A stretch of DNA of 64,000 nt from Actinoplanes sp. TFC3. Its GTDB lineage: Bacteria; Actinomycetota; Actinomycetes; Mycobacteriales; Micromonosporaceae. The DNA lies in assembly GCF_001553785.1 (NCBI RefSeq), contig NZ_LOJP01000002.1, positions 1,109,835 to 1,173,834 on the forward strand, read 5' to 3'. This document shows positions 32,883 to 42,125 of the stretch, piece after piece. A program made the translations under genes and the position numbers. The notes beneath the pieces were generated by a model that worked only from the letters and a program-made list of their open reading frames with translations, made no database searches and had not been told where the DNA came from. Within the stretch, counting starts at the first letter, position 1, and every line of letters starts with the position of its first letter.

Positions 32883-34013
32883 TTACAGCCTCTCAACAAC
32901 TGTTGCGTTGGCCATCCCGCCGCCCTCGCACATGGTTTGCAGGCCGTAGCGGATCTCATGCTGTCGCATGTGGTGCAGCATCGTGGTCATGATCCGCGCT
33001 CCCGAGGCGCCCAGCGGATGACCCAGCGCGATGGCTCCACCCCGCGGGTTCAGCCGGGCCGGGTCGGCGCCGGTCTCGGCCAGCCAGGCCAGCGGGACCG
33101 GCGCAAACGCCTCGTTCACCTCATACACGCCGATGTCGTCGAGGCTGAGCCCGGCGCGGGCGAGCACCTTCGCGGTGGCCGGGATCGGCGCGGTCAGCAT
33201 GATCACCGGGTCGTCCGCGGCCACGACAGCGGTGTGCACCCGGGCCAGCGGGCGCAACCCGTGCGCCGCGGCCCACCGCGACGTGGTGACCGCCAGCGCC
33301 GCGGCGCCGTCGGAGATCTGCGAGGCCGAACCCGCAGTGACGACCCCGCCGGGTGTGAACGGTGTCCTCAACGTGGCCAGCTTCTCGATCGTGGTGTCCC
33401 GCCGGATGCCCTCGTCGCGGATGACCTCGCCGACCGGCGTGATCTCGGCGTCGAACTCGCCGGCATCCTGCGCCTTCGCCGCGGCCGCGTGGCTGCCCAG
33501 CGCATAGTCGTCGAGCTGAGCCCGGGAGAAACCCCAGCGCTCGGCGATCATCTCGGCGCCGATGCCCTGGTTGAACGTGACGCCGTCGTAGCGCTGGTGC
33601 ACCAGGGGCCCGTACGGATCCGCCCCGGCGGCGGCCGAGCCCAGCGGCACCCGGCTCATCGACTCGACGCCGCCGGCCACCACCAGGTCGGCTTGCCCGG
33701 AGATCACGGTCGCCGCGGCCACGTGCAGGGCCTGCTGGCTCGATCCACACTGGCGATCCATGGTCGTCGCGGGCACCGACTCTGGCCAGCCCGCAGCCAG
33801 CACGGCATTGCGGCCGATGTTCCATGACTGCTCACCGCCCTGCGAGACGCAGCCCCAGAGCACGTCCTCGACATCGGCCGGGTCCAGACCCGTACGTTCG
33901 GCTAGCGCGCGGAGCACCCCGGCGGAGAGATCAACCGGGTGGACACCGGAGAGACCGCCGTTGCGCCGCCCGACCGGAGTTCGCACCGCACCCACAATGA
34001 CCGCATCGCGCAT
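32883..34013 (-). CDS. Acetyl-CoA acetyltransferase (thiolase)
   Basis: A 376-residue thiolase with the acyl-carrying Cys89 in TTMDRQCGSSQQALH, the GGVESMS segment, the His in NPRGGAIALGHPLGASG and the second Cys in CEGGGMANA. All four active-site elements are intact. It could work in fatty-acid breakdown or make acetoacetyl-CoA. I chose the ATG at 34011-34013 (MRDAVIVGAVRTP), the standard family start. It is divergent from the PH-domain gene at 34050 with only 36 bp between. Confidence 0.9.
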   Translation of the reverse strand: MRDAVIVGAVRTPVGRRNGGLSGVHPVDLSAGVLRALAERTGLDPADVEDVLWGCVSQGGEQSWNIGRNAVLAAGWPESVPATTMDRQCGSSQQALHVAAATVISGQADLVVAGGVESMSRVPLGSAAAGADPYGPLVHQRYDGVTFNQGIGAEMIAERWGFSRAQLDDYALGSHAAAAKAQDAGEFDAEITPVGEVIRDEGIRRDTTIEKLATLRTPFTPGGVVTAGSASQISDGAAALAVTTSRWAAAHGLRPLARVHTAVVAADDPVIMLTAPIPATAKVLARAGLSLDDIGVYEVNEAFAPVPLAWLAETGADPARLNPRGGAIALGHPLGASGARIMTTMLHHMRQHEIRYGLQTMCEGGGMANATVVERL

Positions 34014-34049
34014 ACCTCGAACGGTAGCCGGGCTGCCATAGTGGTGACC

Positions 34050-34520
34050 ATGGCTGCTCAGCAATGGCGGGTCAAACCCGTGCTGCCGGTGACCAAGCTG
34101 CTCGGCGCGGTCGCCCTGATCGTGCTGGTGGTGGCGTTCGGCCGGGAAGATCCGATCCAGTGGGTGCTGGCGGCGGCGGTGGCTCTGGGCCTGGCCGGCT
34201 GGGCGCTGCGCGACCTGGTCCGGCCGGTGCGGTTGGCCGCCGATGCCACCGGGGTCACGCTGGTTGCCGGCTATCTGGCCCGGCGGCATCTGCCCTGGGC
34301 CCAGATCGAGCGGGTGCGGGTGGACCGGCGCGAACGCCGGGGCATCCGCAGCGAGCTTCTTGAGATCGACGCCGGTGACAGCCTGTATCTGCTCAGCGTC
34401 CACGAACTGGGCAGCGATCCGGAGGAAGTGGCCCAGGAGCTGGCCCGGTTGCGCGATCAGCCTATGCCGGCAGAGACATCGTCCGGATCACCGCTAAGAC
34501 CACCAGCACCAGAAAAATAG
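34050..34520 (+). CDS. Membrane-anchored PH-domain protein (CFP-6-like)
   Basis: A 156-residue protein with two N-terminal hydrophobic segments (LLGAVALIVLVVAFG; WVLAAAVALGLAGWAL) and a PH-like domain (RLAADATGVTLVAGYLARRH, LPWAQIERVRVDRRE). This matches the low-molecular-weight antigen 6 group of actinobacteria, of unknown function. The end is Pro/Ser-rich. Its 3' end overlaps the convergent rhomboid gene by 59 bp. Confidence 0.78.
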   Translation: MAAQQWRVKPVLPVTKLLGAVALIVLVVAFGREDPIQWVLAAAVALGLAGWALRDLVRPVRLAADATGVTLVAGYLARRHLPWAQIERVRVDRRERRGIRSELLEIDAGDSLYLLSVHELGSDPEEVAQELARLRDQPMPAETSSGSPLRPPAPEK

Positions 34521-35364
34521 CCGCCAGCCCGACGCCCTGCACCAGGTTGCGGCGCTGCCTCGGCGCGTACGCGATGGCCACCGCGGCCAGGAACCCGGCG
34601 ATCAGCCCGCCGAAGTGACCGGGCACGGAGATGTTGCTGATCGTCAGCGTGAAGATCACGTTGATCACGATCACCGGCAGGATCGGGGCGATGCTCAGGT
34701 TGAGCCGTTTGAGCAGCACGAGCATCGCGGCCATCAACCCGAAAACCGCTGTGGACGCGCCGGCGGTCGGGGTGTTGGGGCCGGTGAAGAGGTACGCCGC
34801 CACGTTGCCACCGAAGCCGGCGAGCAGATAAAGCCCGGTGAAGCGCAGCGGGCCGAGGGCACCTTCGAGATCGCGGCCCAGGATCCACAGCGCGTACATG
34901 TTGAGCAGCAGGTGGATCACGCCGAAGTGCAGGAACATCGCGGTGAACAGGCGATACCACTCGCCGTTGCCCGCGATGCCCAGGTCGCCGAACGTGCTGT
35001 AGCTGACCACAGCACCCCAGTTGGTCAGCGGGGTGCCGTTGCCGAGCAGGCCGCCGAGGCCGCCGCCGGCCACCGCGTTGGCGTTGCCGGCCGACAGGAT
35101 CGAGATGATCATGACCAGCACGTTGACGCCGATCAGCGTCTTGGTCGCCGTCCCGGACCGGCCGGCCGCGCTGCCGCCGAAAGCGGTGCGCGCCGGCCGT
35201 TGAGTGCGCCGCCCGGCGGCGACGCACTCCGGGCACTGATGGCCGACCGAAGCCGCGTTCATGCAGTCCGGGCAGATGGGCCGCTCGCAGCGGGTGCACC
35301 GGACATAAGTCTCCTTCGACGGATGCCGATAGCAGACGGGCGCCGTCACCGGAGACTCATTCAT
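34462..35364 (-). CDS. Rhomboid-family intramembrane serine protease with N-terminal zinc finger
   Basis: A 300-residue protein. Residues 10-50 hold a B-box-like zinc finger (CYRHP, CTRCERPICPDC, HQCPEC). Six or seven membrane segments follow, with the rhomboid catalytic Ser in GASTAVFG and His in GHFGGLIAG; the upstream HxxxN-type loop is HLLLNMYALW. Rhomboids cleave membrane-helix substrates. Finger-bearing versions are typical of actinobacteria. Start ATG at 35362-35364. Confidence 0.9.
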   Translation of the reverse strand: MNESPVTAPVCYRHPSKETYVRCTRCERPICPDCMNAASVGHQCPECVAAGRRTQRPARTAFGGSAAGRSGTATKTLIGVNVLVMIISILSAGNANAVAGGGLGGLLGNGTPLTNWGAVVSYSTFGDLGIAGNGEWYRLFTAMFLHFGVIHLLLNMYALWILGRDLEGALGPLRFTGLYLLAGFGGNVAAYLFTGPNTPTAGASTAVFGLMAAMLVLLKRLNLSIAPILPVIVINVIFTLTISNISVPGHFGGLIAGFLAAVAIAYAPRQRRNLVQGVGLAAIFLVLVVLAVIRTMSLPA

Positions 35365-35397
35365 AGCTTCAACGGTACCTGGGGGTGGGTATCAACC

Positions 35398-35922
35398 TCA
35401 GGCCCGCTCGATCTCCACGCGCTCGATCACCACGTCGTCCTTGGGGCGGTCGCCCGGGCCGGTCGGGGTGCTGGCGATGGTGTCAACGATCTTGGCGGAC
35501 TGCTCGTCGGCAACCGTGCCGAAGATCGTGTGCCGCCGGTTGAGGTGCGGGGTGGGGCTGACCGTGATGAAGAACTGCGAGCCGTTCGTGCCCGGCCCGG
35601 CGTTGGCCATCGCGAGCAGGTAGGGGCGGTCGAACTGCAGCTCCGGGTGGAACTCGTCGGCGAACTGGAAACCCGGGCCACCGCGGCCGGTGCCGGTCGG
35701 GTCGCCCATCTGGATCATGAAGTTCGCGATGACGCGGTGCGAGACCGTCCCGTCGTAGTACGGGCCGCTGCCCTTCTGGCCGGTGCGCGGGTCGACGTAG
35801 TCCTTGGTGCCCTCCGCGAGTTCCACGAAGTTGCGCACGGTCGCGGGCGCGTGATCGGGGAAGAGCTGGAGCCGGATCGGGCCGTGGTTGGTGTGCAGGG
35901 TGGCGTAAAGCTTGTCAGCCAC
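35398..35922 (-). CDS. Peptidyl-prolyl cis-trans isomerase, cyclophilin type
   Basis: A 174-residue cyclophilin: FPDHAPATVRNFVELAEG, then YYDGTVSHRVIANFMIQMGD with the catalytic Arg, and ANAGPGTNGSQFFIT with the Gln-Phe-Phe motif. No signal peptide, so it is cytoplasmic and helps protein folding. The GTG at 35920-35922 follows AGGAG, which fixes the start; longer frames upstream are spurious. Confidence 0.92.
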   Translation of the reverse strand: MADKLYATLHTNHGPIRLQLFPDHAPATVRNFVELAEGTKDYVDPRTGQKGSGPYYDGTVSHRVIANFMIQMGDPTGTGRGGPGFQFADEFHPELQFDRPYLLAMANAGPGTNGSQFFITVSPTPHLNRRHTIFGTVADEQSAKIVDTIASTPTGPGDRPKDDVVIERVEIERA

Positions 35923-36049
35923 GGGTACTCCTTCGGTGCGCAGGACAGTTCTTTGTTGTTCGGATCCTCCCCCATGTGTCTGAACCGGCTCCGTGGGGGT
36001 ACCGAAGAAGGCAGCATGGACCCGGAAAGAACCACAGGAGGTGGCACTG

Positions 36050-36766
36050 GTGTTCGCAACTATGCGACGGAAGAACCGCAACGCGAAGATGAAGAGCGAG
36101 CTCACCCAGAGCGTTGATCACTTCAAGCGTGCGGCAACGCTCGCCGCTCAGGAGACCAGCGCGACCGTGGGGCCCAAGTTCTACGCCGCGAAGGAGCGGG
36201 TGCAGCCCGCTGCCACGCGGGCCAAGGACGCCGCTTCCTCCGGCTGGGGGAGCGCCGTTTCGACGCTGACCCCGCTGGTCACGGCGGCGACCGATGGCGC
36301 CAAGCAGGTCAGCAAGAAGACCGCGAAGGCCAGCGAGAAGGCGGCCAAGGCGAACGAGAAGGCTGCGAAGGCCAACAAGAAGGCGGCCAAGAGCGGCAAG
36401 AAGAACGCCAAGCAGCTCGAGAAGCGGGCGAACAAGGCGCTGGGCCGCAAGCAGGGTGGCGTGGGCCGCAAGCTGGCCGGCTTCGCGCTGGCCGGTGCCG
36501 CGGTCGGCGTGGCGGGCGCGTACTTCGTGCGCAAGCGCCGCACCGAGCAGTGGGACGAGTACGACCCCGCCGGCTCGATCGCCGCTTCGACCACCGGTTC
36601 CGACGACGCCGCGTTTGAGCCGGCCGACCTCGCGGGCCCCTCGGGCTTCGTGACGCCGGTGGGCGAGACCGAGCCGGTCATCCCGACCGGTGACGGCGAC
36701 CAGACCTCCTCGGCGCTGCACAGTCCGAAGGTGGCCCGGCTCGCAAACGGCCAGAACGGCAACTGA
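36050..36766 (+). CDS. Lys/Ala-rich helical protein with one C-terminal membrane helix
   Basis: A 238-residue protein. Residues about 15-130 are long amphipathic helix with repeated KAAKANEKAAK-like heptads; residues about 145-165 form one hydrophobic segment (LAGFALAGAAVGVAGAYFV) followed by basic residues; the tail is acidic. It resembles DUF5324-type actinobacterial proteins in layout. It may link membrane and nucleic acid or wall polymer through the basic helix. The GTG at 36050 follows AGGAGG; an ATG four codons later is possible. Confidence 0.65.
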   Translation: MFATMRRKNRNAKMKSELTQSVDHFKRAATLAAQETSATVGPKFYAAKERVQPAATRAKDAASSGWGSAVSTLTPLVTAATDGAKQVSKKTAKASEKAAKANEKAAKANKKAAKSGKKNAKQLEKRANKALGRKQGGVGRKLAGFALAGAAVGVAGAYFVRKRRTEQWDEYDPAGSIAASTTGSDDAAFEPADLAGPSGFVTPVGETEPVIPTGDGDQTSSALHSPKVARLANGQNGN

Positions 36767-36788
36767 ACCCCCCGGTAGCGCAACACGA

Positions 36789-36831
36789 CACGGCGGCCGG
36801 CCCAGCTCCTCGGGCAGGCCGCCGCGGTGTT
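36789..36831. terminator. Terminator hairpin between convergent genes
   Basis: CGGCGGCC and GGCCGCCG pair over 8 bp, extended by ACAC/GTGT outside a bulge, in the 66-bp gap between the Lys-rich gene and eccB. It probably ends both transcripts. Confidence 0.6.
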
Positions 36832-36832
36832 G

Positions 36833-38302
36833 TCAGTTGGTGCCGGCGGCGTCCTCGGCTTCGGCGGACGCGTTCGACTGCCGTGCTCGTACCGGATCAA
36901 GCGAAGGCCCGGTGGGTAGCAGCGCAACCAGTTGTCCGGGGATGGCTTGCGGAGTGATGGTGCCGTAGCCCAGCTTGGCCAGGACGTCGCGGCTGGCCAG
37001 CGGATAGCTCAGCCCCGTGTCGGTGATGACGCTCACGGTGCCGCTGGCCGCCGGAGCGGTCGGCGAAGCCGCCGCAACCACCACCGCGCCCTTGCCGCGC
37101 GGCACCTGCACCCGGTCGGCCTGCACCCGCCCGGCGACCTTTGTTTTCTGCGCCACCGCGACGCCCGCTGGGACCGCCGGACCGATCCGGATGCTGATCG
37201 CGCCGTTGGAGCCACCGTCATAGTTCATGCAGACGCTGCCCGGCCCGTTGAGCAGCACCGGGAAAGCCGGCGGCAGGCCGTCCGCGTTCGCCTGGCTGAC
37301 CAGCGAGGTCTTGGACTGCGCGAGGCTGCCGGCCAGGTTGACGTCGATCTCGCGCTGCGGATACGCCTCCGGGTCGGTCTGCATCAGCGCGGCCTGCACG
37401 TCGGTGAGGAACGCAATGCCGTCCTTGAGCACCACTGCCCACTGATCGGCCGTGCTGCCATCGCCGTGCACGCGCAGCAGCTGACCGACCTCGAACTCGG
37501 GGATGACGTCGGAACCATCGCCGAAGCCGGGGATCGCCGGGGCCTTCAAGTCGGGGCCGATCGGCACCGCGTTGATCCACGCCGAGGACACCGCGAGCGG
37601 CGCCGCGGTCCACTGGAAACGCGCCTGCGTCTGACGCAGCCGGTTGGCCGGGATCAGGAAACGCTTGTTGTTGTAGACCAGGAAGGTGCGCTCGGCGGTG
37701 TCGGCGACCAGCAGCCCGCGCAGCTCACTGCCCGGGGTGTCGGCACGTGGCACCGGCAGCAGAGTGCCATCGGTCACCGGCTTGCCCAGCGCCACCACAC
37801 TCTGCGGTTCCGGCTGCGAACCCTCCGGTAGCTGCGAGCACACCGTCCAGGTGGCCGGCAGCAGCCCGCCCTTGGCCGCGGGCAGCGAGTCCGGTGCGTC
37901 TGGGATGCCCAGCGGGTCACCCAGCGGCACCTTGGCCAGGCTTTCGGGGGAAGCGCTCTTCAACTGCGGCGTGGGCGCATTCGCGATGAGCAGCCCCGAC
38001 GCGTAGTTGAGCACCGGGTGCATCTTGTCGTCGGACTGCAGATAGACGAAGCGGGCGCCGGTGCCTTTTTCCAGCCACACCTTTGACTCGTCGCGCGCCT
38101 CAACCTTGTTGGTGCCCTTGAACAGTCCGTAGGCGGCGGCACCACCGACGGCCAGGGCGGCCACAACCAGGCTGACCAGCACGGTGGTCCCGGCCCGGCG
38201 CAGCGGCGAGCGGTGCGGGTCGGGGTCGTGCGACACCAGCGCGGCCACCACCCGCTGTTGCGAGTACTGGTACGAATGCAGCTGATCCTGCCGAGACGGC
38301 AC
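36833..38302 (-). CDS. eccB: EccB, type VII (ESX) secretion core subunit
   Basis: A 489-residue protein: short cytoplasmic N-terminus with the EccB hallmark (RQDQLHSYQYSQQRVVAALV), one membrane helix at about 40-60, and a large extracytoplasmic domain with repeated beta motifs. EccB is part of the ESX membrane complex and lies mostly in the cell envelope. No eccC, eccD, mycP or WXG100 gene is present in this window, so it is isolated here; the rest of the cluster must lie elsewhere or this copy is a paralogue. Confidence 0.9.
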   Translation of the reverse strand: MPSRQDQLHSYQYSQQRVVAALVSHDPDPHRSPLRRAGTTVLVSLVVAALAVGGAAAYGLFKGTNKVEARDESKVWLEKGTGARFVYLQSDDKMHPVLNYASGLLIANAPTPQLKSASPESLAKVPLGDPLGIPDAPDSLPAAKGGLLPATWTVCSQLPEGSQPEPQSVVALGKPVTDGTLLPVPRADTPGSELRGLLVADTAERTFLVYNNKRFLIPANRLRQTQARFQWTAAPLAVSSAWINAVPIGPDLKAPAIPGFGDGSDVIPEFEVGQLLRVHGDGSTADQWAVVLKDGIAFLTDVQAALMQTDPEAYPQREIDVNLAGSLAQSKTSLVSQANADGLPPAFPVLLNGPGSVCMNYDGGSNGAISIRIGPAVPAGVAVAQKTKVAGRVQADRVQVPRGKGAVVVAAASPTAPAASGTVSVITDTGLSYPLASRDVLAKLGYGTITPQAIPGQLVALLPTGPSLDPVRARQSNASAEAEDAAGTN

Positions 38303-38365
38303 GCGACTTCCCTCCCCAGGGTGACACCGCCACTGTAGATGGCGGCCCGCTCACGTGGGGGCCGC

Positions 38366-39508
38366 CTACAACCAGCCGTTCTTGCGGAACAGCCGGTAGA
38401 GCAGCACCGACACCGCAACGATGACCATGATGACCACGGGATAGCCGTAGCGCCACTGGGTCTCGGGCATGTGCGCGAAGTTCATGCCGTACACCCCGGC
38501 GACGGCGGTCCACCAGGCCGAGATGCCGGCCCAGGCGGCGATCTTTCGCATGTCGTTGTTCTGGTCGACGGTCACCTGGGCCAGGCGGGCCTGCAGGATC
38601 GAGTTCAGCAGATCGTCGTACGAGGCCACCTGCTCGACCGTGCGGGTCAAGTGGTCCTGCACGTCACGGAAGTAGCGGCGGATCTCCTTGGGCACGAGCC
38701 GGCTCTGCGGGGCGGTGATCGTGGCGAGCGGGCGCTGCAACGGCACCACCGCCCGGCGGAACTCCACCAGCTCCCGCTTCATCTGGTAGATCGCCTGCAC
38801 CGGGCTGCCGCGCTCGCGTGAGAACACGCCCTCCTCGATGATGTCCAAGTCGGCCTCCACCTGGTCGGCCACCTCGATGTAGGCGTCGACGATCCGGTCG
38901 GTGACCGCGTAGGCCACCGCCCACGGCCCCTGGGCCAGCAGGTCGTTGCGCCCTTCCATGTCGGCGCGCACGGGGGCCAGCCGGGTGGCGTCGCCGTGCC
39001 GGACCGTGATCACGAAACGCTCGCCTACGAAGATCATCATCTGGCCGGTCTCGACGATCTGCGACGTCTCGGTCAGCTCGCCGTGCGGCACATAGCGCGC
39101 GGTGCGCAACACCAGGAAATGGACCGTGCCGAACTGCTCCAGCTTCGGGCGTTGCTCGGCCTTCACCGCGTCTTCAACGGCAAGTTCATGCAGGTTGTAC
39201 GTCCGCGCGATCGCCGACATCTCCTGCTGGGTCGGCTCGTGCAGTCCCAGCCAGACAAACGCGTTGTCCCGGCTGCCCGCCTCCTGCAGGGCCTCATCGG
39301 GCGAGAACTCACCGGGTTCGCGCTTGCCTTCCACGTACACACCGCAGTCGACGACCGCACTGCCGTGGTATTCCTCACCCGGTGCCTGCGGCTGACCGTC
39401 GACCGTGCCGAGGATCCGGTTCATTGCTCTGACCGGGGCGGTCCAGGCCCGGGACAGCGACCTGTTCACGGCCACCGGCCGGTTGCGGCGCGCACCGCTC
39501 TCGCTCAT
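38366..39508 (-). CDS. corA: CorA-type magnesium/cobalt transporter
   Basis: A 380-residue protein with a long soluble N-terminal alpha/beta domain, a long stalk helix, and two C-terminal membrane helices with the CorA selectivity motif YGMNF between them (GVYGMNFAHMPE) and a basic tail (LFRKNGWL). It imports Mg2+. The ATG at 39506-39508 (MSESGARRN) follows a GAGG-like site. The 247-bp gap to the aminotransferase gene contains a short CGCATCCCAC tandem repeat (about 39535-39555) but no Mg2+ riboswitch that I can recognise. Confidence 0.9.
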   Translation of the reverse strand: MSESGARRNRPVAVNRSLSRAWTAPVRAMNRILGTVDGQPQAPGEEYHGSAVVDCGVYVEGKREPGEFSPDEALQEAGSRDNAFVWLGLHEPTQQEMSAIARTYNLHELAVEDAVKAEQRPKLEQFGTVHFLVLRTARYVPHGELTETSQIVETGQMMIFVGERFVITVRHGDATRLAPVRADMEGRNDLLAQGPWAVAYAVTDRIVDAYIEVADQVEADLDIIEEGVFSRERGSPVQAIYQMKRELVEFRRAVVPLQRPLATITAPQSRLVPKEIRRYFRDVQDHLTRTVEQVASYDDLLNSILQARLAQVTVDQNNDMRKIAAWAGISAWWTAVAGVYGMNFAHMPETQWRYGYPVVIMVIVAVSVLLYRLFRKNGWL

Positions 39509-39755
39509 GACGACCTCCCCTACCCGCTTACCCGCATCCCACCGCATCCCACCGCGGAGGCGCCGGACGGACCGGCCGCATTCGAGGGGGGTGAAGAGTG
39601 CGAGCGGCCCGCCCGGCGCCGGGGGGCGGGGTGGGTGTCAACGCGTCACACCGCAGGGTCATGCAGCCTGGCGCCGCGAGCATTGTGATCTCCACGCCGG
39701 TCCCAAGGGAAACCCGGAACCGGCGGGAGCGCCCATCTGTCGGGAACCCGACAAG

Positions 39756-40850
39756 TCAGCCCTGGATCTCGCTGATCGCTTCCGCGATGCGGCGGACACC
39801 TTCTTCGATCTGGTCCACGGTCACCGCGGAGTACGCCAGGCGCACCGAGTTCTTGCCGCCGTCGAGCAGGAAGTCGCTGCCCTTGACGATGGCGGCACCC
39901 TTCTTCATCGCCGCCGGGAACAGCTTGTCCACATCCACGTCCTCGGGCAGGTCGACCCAGAGGAAGTAGCCGCCGTCGGGCTCGGTGAACGTCGCCCCCG
40001 GGATGTGCTTACGGATCGACTCCGCCAGCACGCGGGCCCGCTCGCCGAGTGCGGCGCTGACCGTCTGCACCGAGCGCTCGATGTCACCGGAGATGCAGAA
40101 CTGGTGCACGATCGCCTCGGACACCATGCCGGGCGAGATGTACAGGTTGGTGGCCTTCTTGGCGATCGCGTCGATGAACGCCGCCGGGCCAACCAGGTAA
40201 CCCACGCGCACGCCGGGGCACACGGTCTTGGTGAAGCTCGACGCGTGCACGACGGTGTTGTTGGTGTCCATCGACAGCATCGAGGGCAGCGCCTCGCCGC
40301 GGAAGCGGATGTCGACGTACGGGTCGTCCTCGAAGATCAGGAACTCGTACTGGGCGGCCAGTTCGAGCAGGGTGCGGCGCTTCTCCAGCGAGAGCGTGAC
40401 CCCGGCCGGGTTCTGGTAGTTCGGGATGATGTGCGCGAACTTGGGGCGCACGCCCGACTCCAGCAGCGCGCGCAGCTCGTTGACGTCGATGCCGTCGGGC
40501 TCGATCGTCACCTGGTGGACCTTGCCACCCTGGCTCTGCAGGCTCAGCAGGGTGCGGTCGTAGGTGGGCTTCTCCACCACGACGTCGTCGCCGGCCTTGA
40601 GCAGGTGGTTGAAGAAGAAGGCGTCCGCCTGCAGCGAGCCATTCGTGACGATGACCTGCTCGGGGGCGACCCTGTGCTTGTCCGCGATCCACTTTCGCAG
40701 CGGCAGGTAGCCGACGGACGTGCCGTAGGCGGTCATCCCGGCCGGATCGGCGTCGAACGCCCGCGCGGCCGCGGCCTTGAGACCGGCCACGTCGATGATG
40801 TCCAGCGACGGTGCGCCCCGGGCGAATGAGATCAGCTGCTCAGCGGTCAT
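39756..40850 (-). CDS. PLP-dependent aminotransferase (class I/II, 2-aminoadipate type)
   Basis: A 364-residue fold-type I aminotransferase: VIVTNGSLQADAFFFNHLL, the NPAG of PNYQNPAGVTLS, FEDDPYVDIRF and the PLP lysine in SSFTKTVCPGVRVGYLVG. It matches the MocR-like catalytic domain group (2-aminoadipate or aromatic transaminases) without a DNA-binding part. I chose the ATG at 40848-40850; an ATG at 40890-40892 would overlap the divergent Nudix start. Substrate unknown. Confidence 0.87.
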   Translation of the reverse strand: MTAEQLISFARGAPSLDIIDVAGLKAAAARAFDADPAGMTAYGTSVGYLPLRKWIADKHRVAPEQVIVTNGSLQADAFFFNHLLKAGDDVVVEKPTYDRTLLSLQSQGGKVHQVTIEPDGIDVNELRALLESGVRPKFAHIIPNYQNPAGVTLSLEKRRTLLELAAQYEFLIFEDDPYVDIRFRGEALPSMLSMDTNNTVVHASSFTKTVCPGVRVGYLVGPAAFIDAIAKKATNLYISPGMVSEAIVHQFCISGDIERSVQTVSAALGERARVLAESIRKHIPGATFTEPDGGYFLWVDLPEDVDVDKLFPAAMKKGAAIVKGSDFLLDGGKNSVRLAYSAVTVDQIEEGVRRIAEAISEIQG

Positions 40851-40890
40851 ACCCCACAGCTTACGAGCAGGCGCTATATGATTTTCGGCC

Positions 40891-41340
40891 ATGCCCCAGG
40901 AGCCCCTGCGCGTCACCGCGGCTCTCGTCGTGAGCCCGGATGACCGCATTTTCTTCCAGAAGCGGTCCGCCACACGCAAGCTTTTCCCGAACAGCTGGGA
41001 CGTGGTGGGCGGACATCTCGAACCGGGCGAAACGGTCAGCGAGGCGCTGGCGCGGGAGATCACCGAGGAGACCGGCTGGGAGCTGAGCGAGGTGCTGGCG
41101 ACCGTCGGGGACTACCGCTACACCGGCGAGGACGGCCTTGAGCGGTGGGAAACCGATTTTCTGGTACGGGTCCGGGGCGATCTTTCCCGGCCGCAGCTCG
41201 AAGCCGGTAAGCACACCGACTTTCGCTGGCTCGGCCCCGACGAGCTGGACGTGCTGGACGAGAACCGGGAAGTCACCGACGGCATGATCCGCCAGCTCGC
41301 CGAGGACGGCTTTGCGGTCCTGCGCACTCTTTCGTTATGA
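40891..41340 (+). CDS. Nudix hydrolase
   Basis: A 149-residue protein with a full Nudix box: GGHLEPGETVSEALA continuing with REITEETG and a hydrophobic residue. It hydrolyses nucleoside diphosphates linked to another group; the substrate is unknown. Its stop lies 54 bp before the cytidylyltransferase-like gene, so it may be first gene of a four-gene operon, where it could clear a damaged or excess nucleotide intermediate. Confidence 0.88.
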   Translation: MPQEPLRVTAALVVSPDDRIFFQKRSATRKLFPNSWDVVGGHLEPGETVSEALAREITEETGWELSEVLATVGDYRYTGEDGLERWETDFLVRVRGDLSRPQLEAGKHTDFRWLGPDELDVLDENREVTDGMIRQLAEDGFAVLRTLSL

Positions 41341-41393
41341 GCGCACCGCTATCCTCGGCTGGCACCCCTCTGTCTTTTCGGAAGGAACCATCC

Positions 41394-42125
41394 ATGATCG
41401 GTCTGGTACTCGCCGCGGGCGCGGGACGCAGGTTGCGCCCGTACACCGACACGCTGCCGAAGGCGCTCGTGCCCGTGGACGGTGACACCACGATCATGGA
41501 CATCTCGCTGCGCAACCTGGCGGCTGCGGGCCTCACGGACGTCACGATCGTCGTCGGTTACTGCGCCAACGCCGTCGAGGAGCGCAAGGATGCGTTCGAG
41601 CAGAAGTACGGCGTCAAAATCACCCTTGTGCACAACGACAAGGCCGAGGAGTGGAACAACGCGTACTCGCTCTGGCTCGCGCGCGACCACTTCGCCCAGG
41701 GCGCTCTGCTGGTGAACGGTGACACCGTGCACCCCGTCAGCGTCGAGCAGACCCTCCTCGCCAACCGTGGACCGGGAATTCTTCTTGCCGTTGACAATGT
41801 GAAGAAGCTTGCTGACGAGGAGATGAAGACCATCTTCTCGGCAGATGGACGGCTGACCAAGATTACGAAGTTGATGGATCCGTCGGAGGCGTTCGGCGAG
41901 TACATCGGCGCCACGGTCATCGAGTCCGGCGTCGCCGCCGAGCTGGCCGACTGCCTCAAGGCCACCTGGGAGAAGAACCCCGACCTCTACTACGAGGACG
42001 GCTACCAGGAGTTCGCCAACCGCGGCGGCGAGATCCGCGCGGCCACCATCGGCGACATCCCGTGGGTCGAGGTGGACAACCACGACGACCTCGCCAAGGC
42101 GCGGGACATCGCATGCCGCTACTAG
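41394..42125 (+). CDS. Nucleotidyltransferase, LicC-like CTP:phosphocholine/polyol-phosphate type
   Basis: A 243-residue Rossmann nucleotidyltransferase: MIGLVLAAGAGRRLRPYTDT with the NTP loop, PKALVPV, and EWNNAYSLWLARD, a segment like the NNIYSLYLA of LicC-type cytidylyltransferases. Next to a glycerol-1-phosphate dehydrogenase and a CDP-alcohol phosphotransferase, activation of an alcohol phosphate with CTP is likely. The ATG at 41394 follows GGAAGGA. The stop overlaps the next gene by 13 bp. Confidence 0.8.
   Translation: MIGLVLAAGAGRRLRPYTDTLPKALVPVDGDTTIMDISLRNLAAAGLTDVTIVVGYCANAVEERKDAFEQKYGVKITLVHNDKAEEWNNAYSLWLARDHFAQGALLVNGDTVHPVSVEQTLLANRGPGILLAVDNVKKLADEEMKTIFSADGRLTKITKLMDPSEAFGEYIGATVIESGVAAELADCLKATWEKNPDLYYEDGYQEFANRGGEIRAATIGDIPWVEVDNHDDLAKARDIACRY

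Noticed and set aside
39509..39755. Mg2+ riboswitch before corA
   Set aside because: The gap lies upstream of corA on the wrong reading for the M-box pattern and no conserved elements were found.
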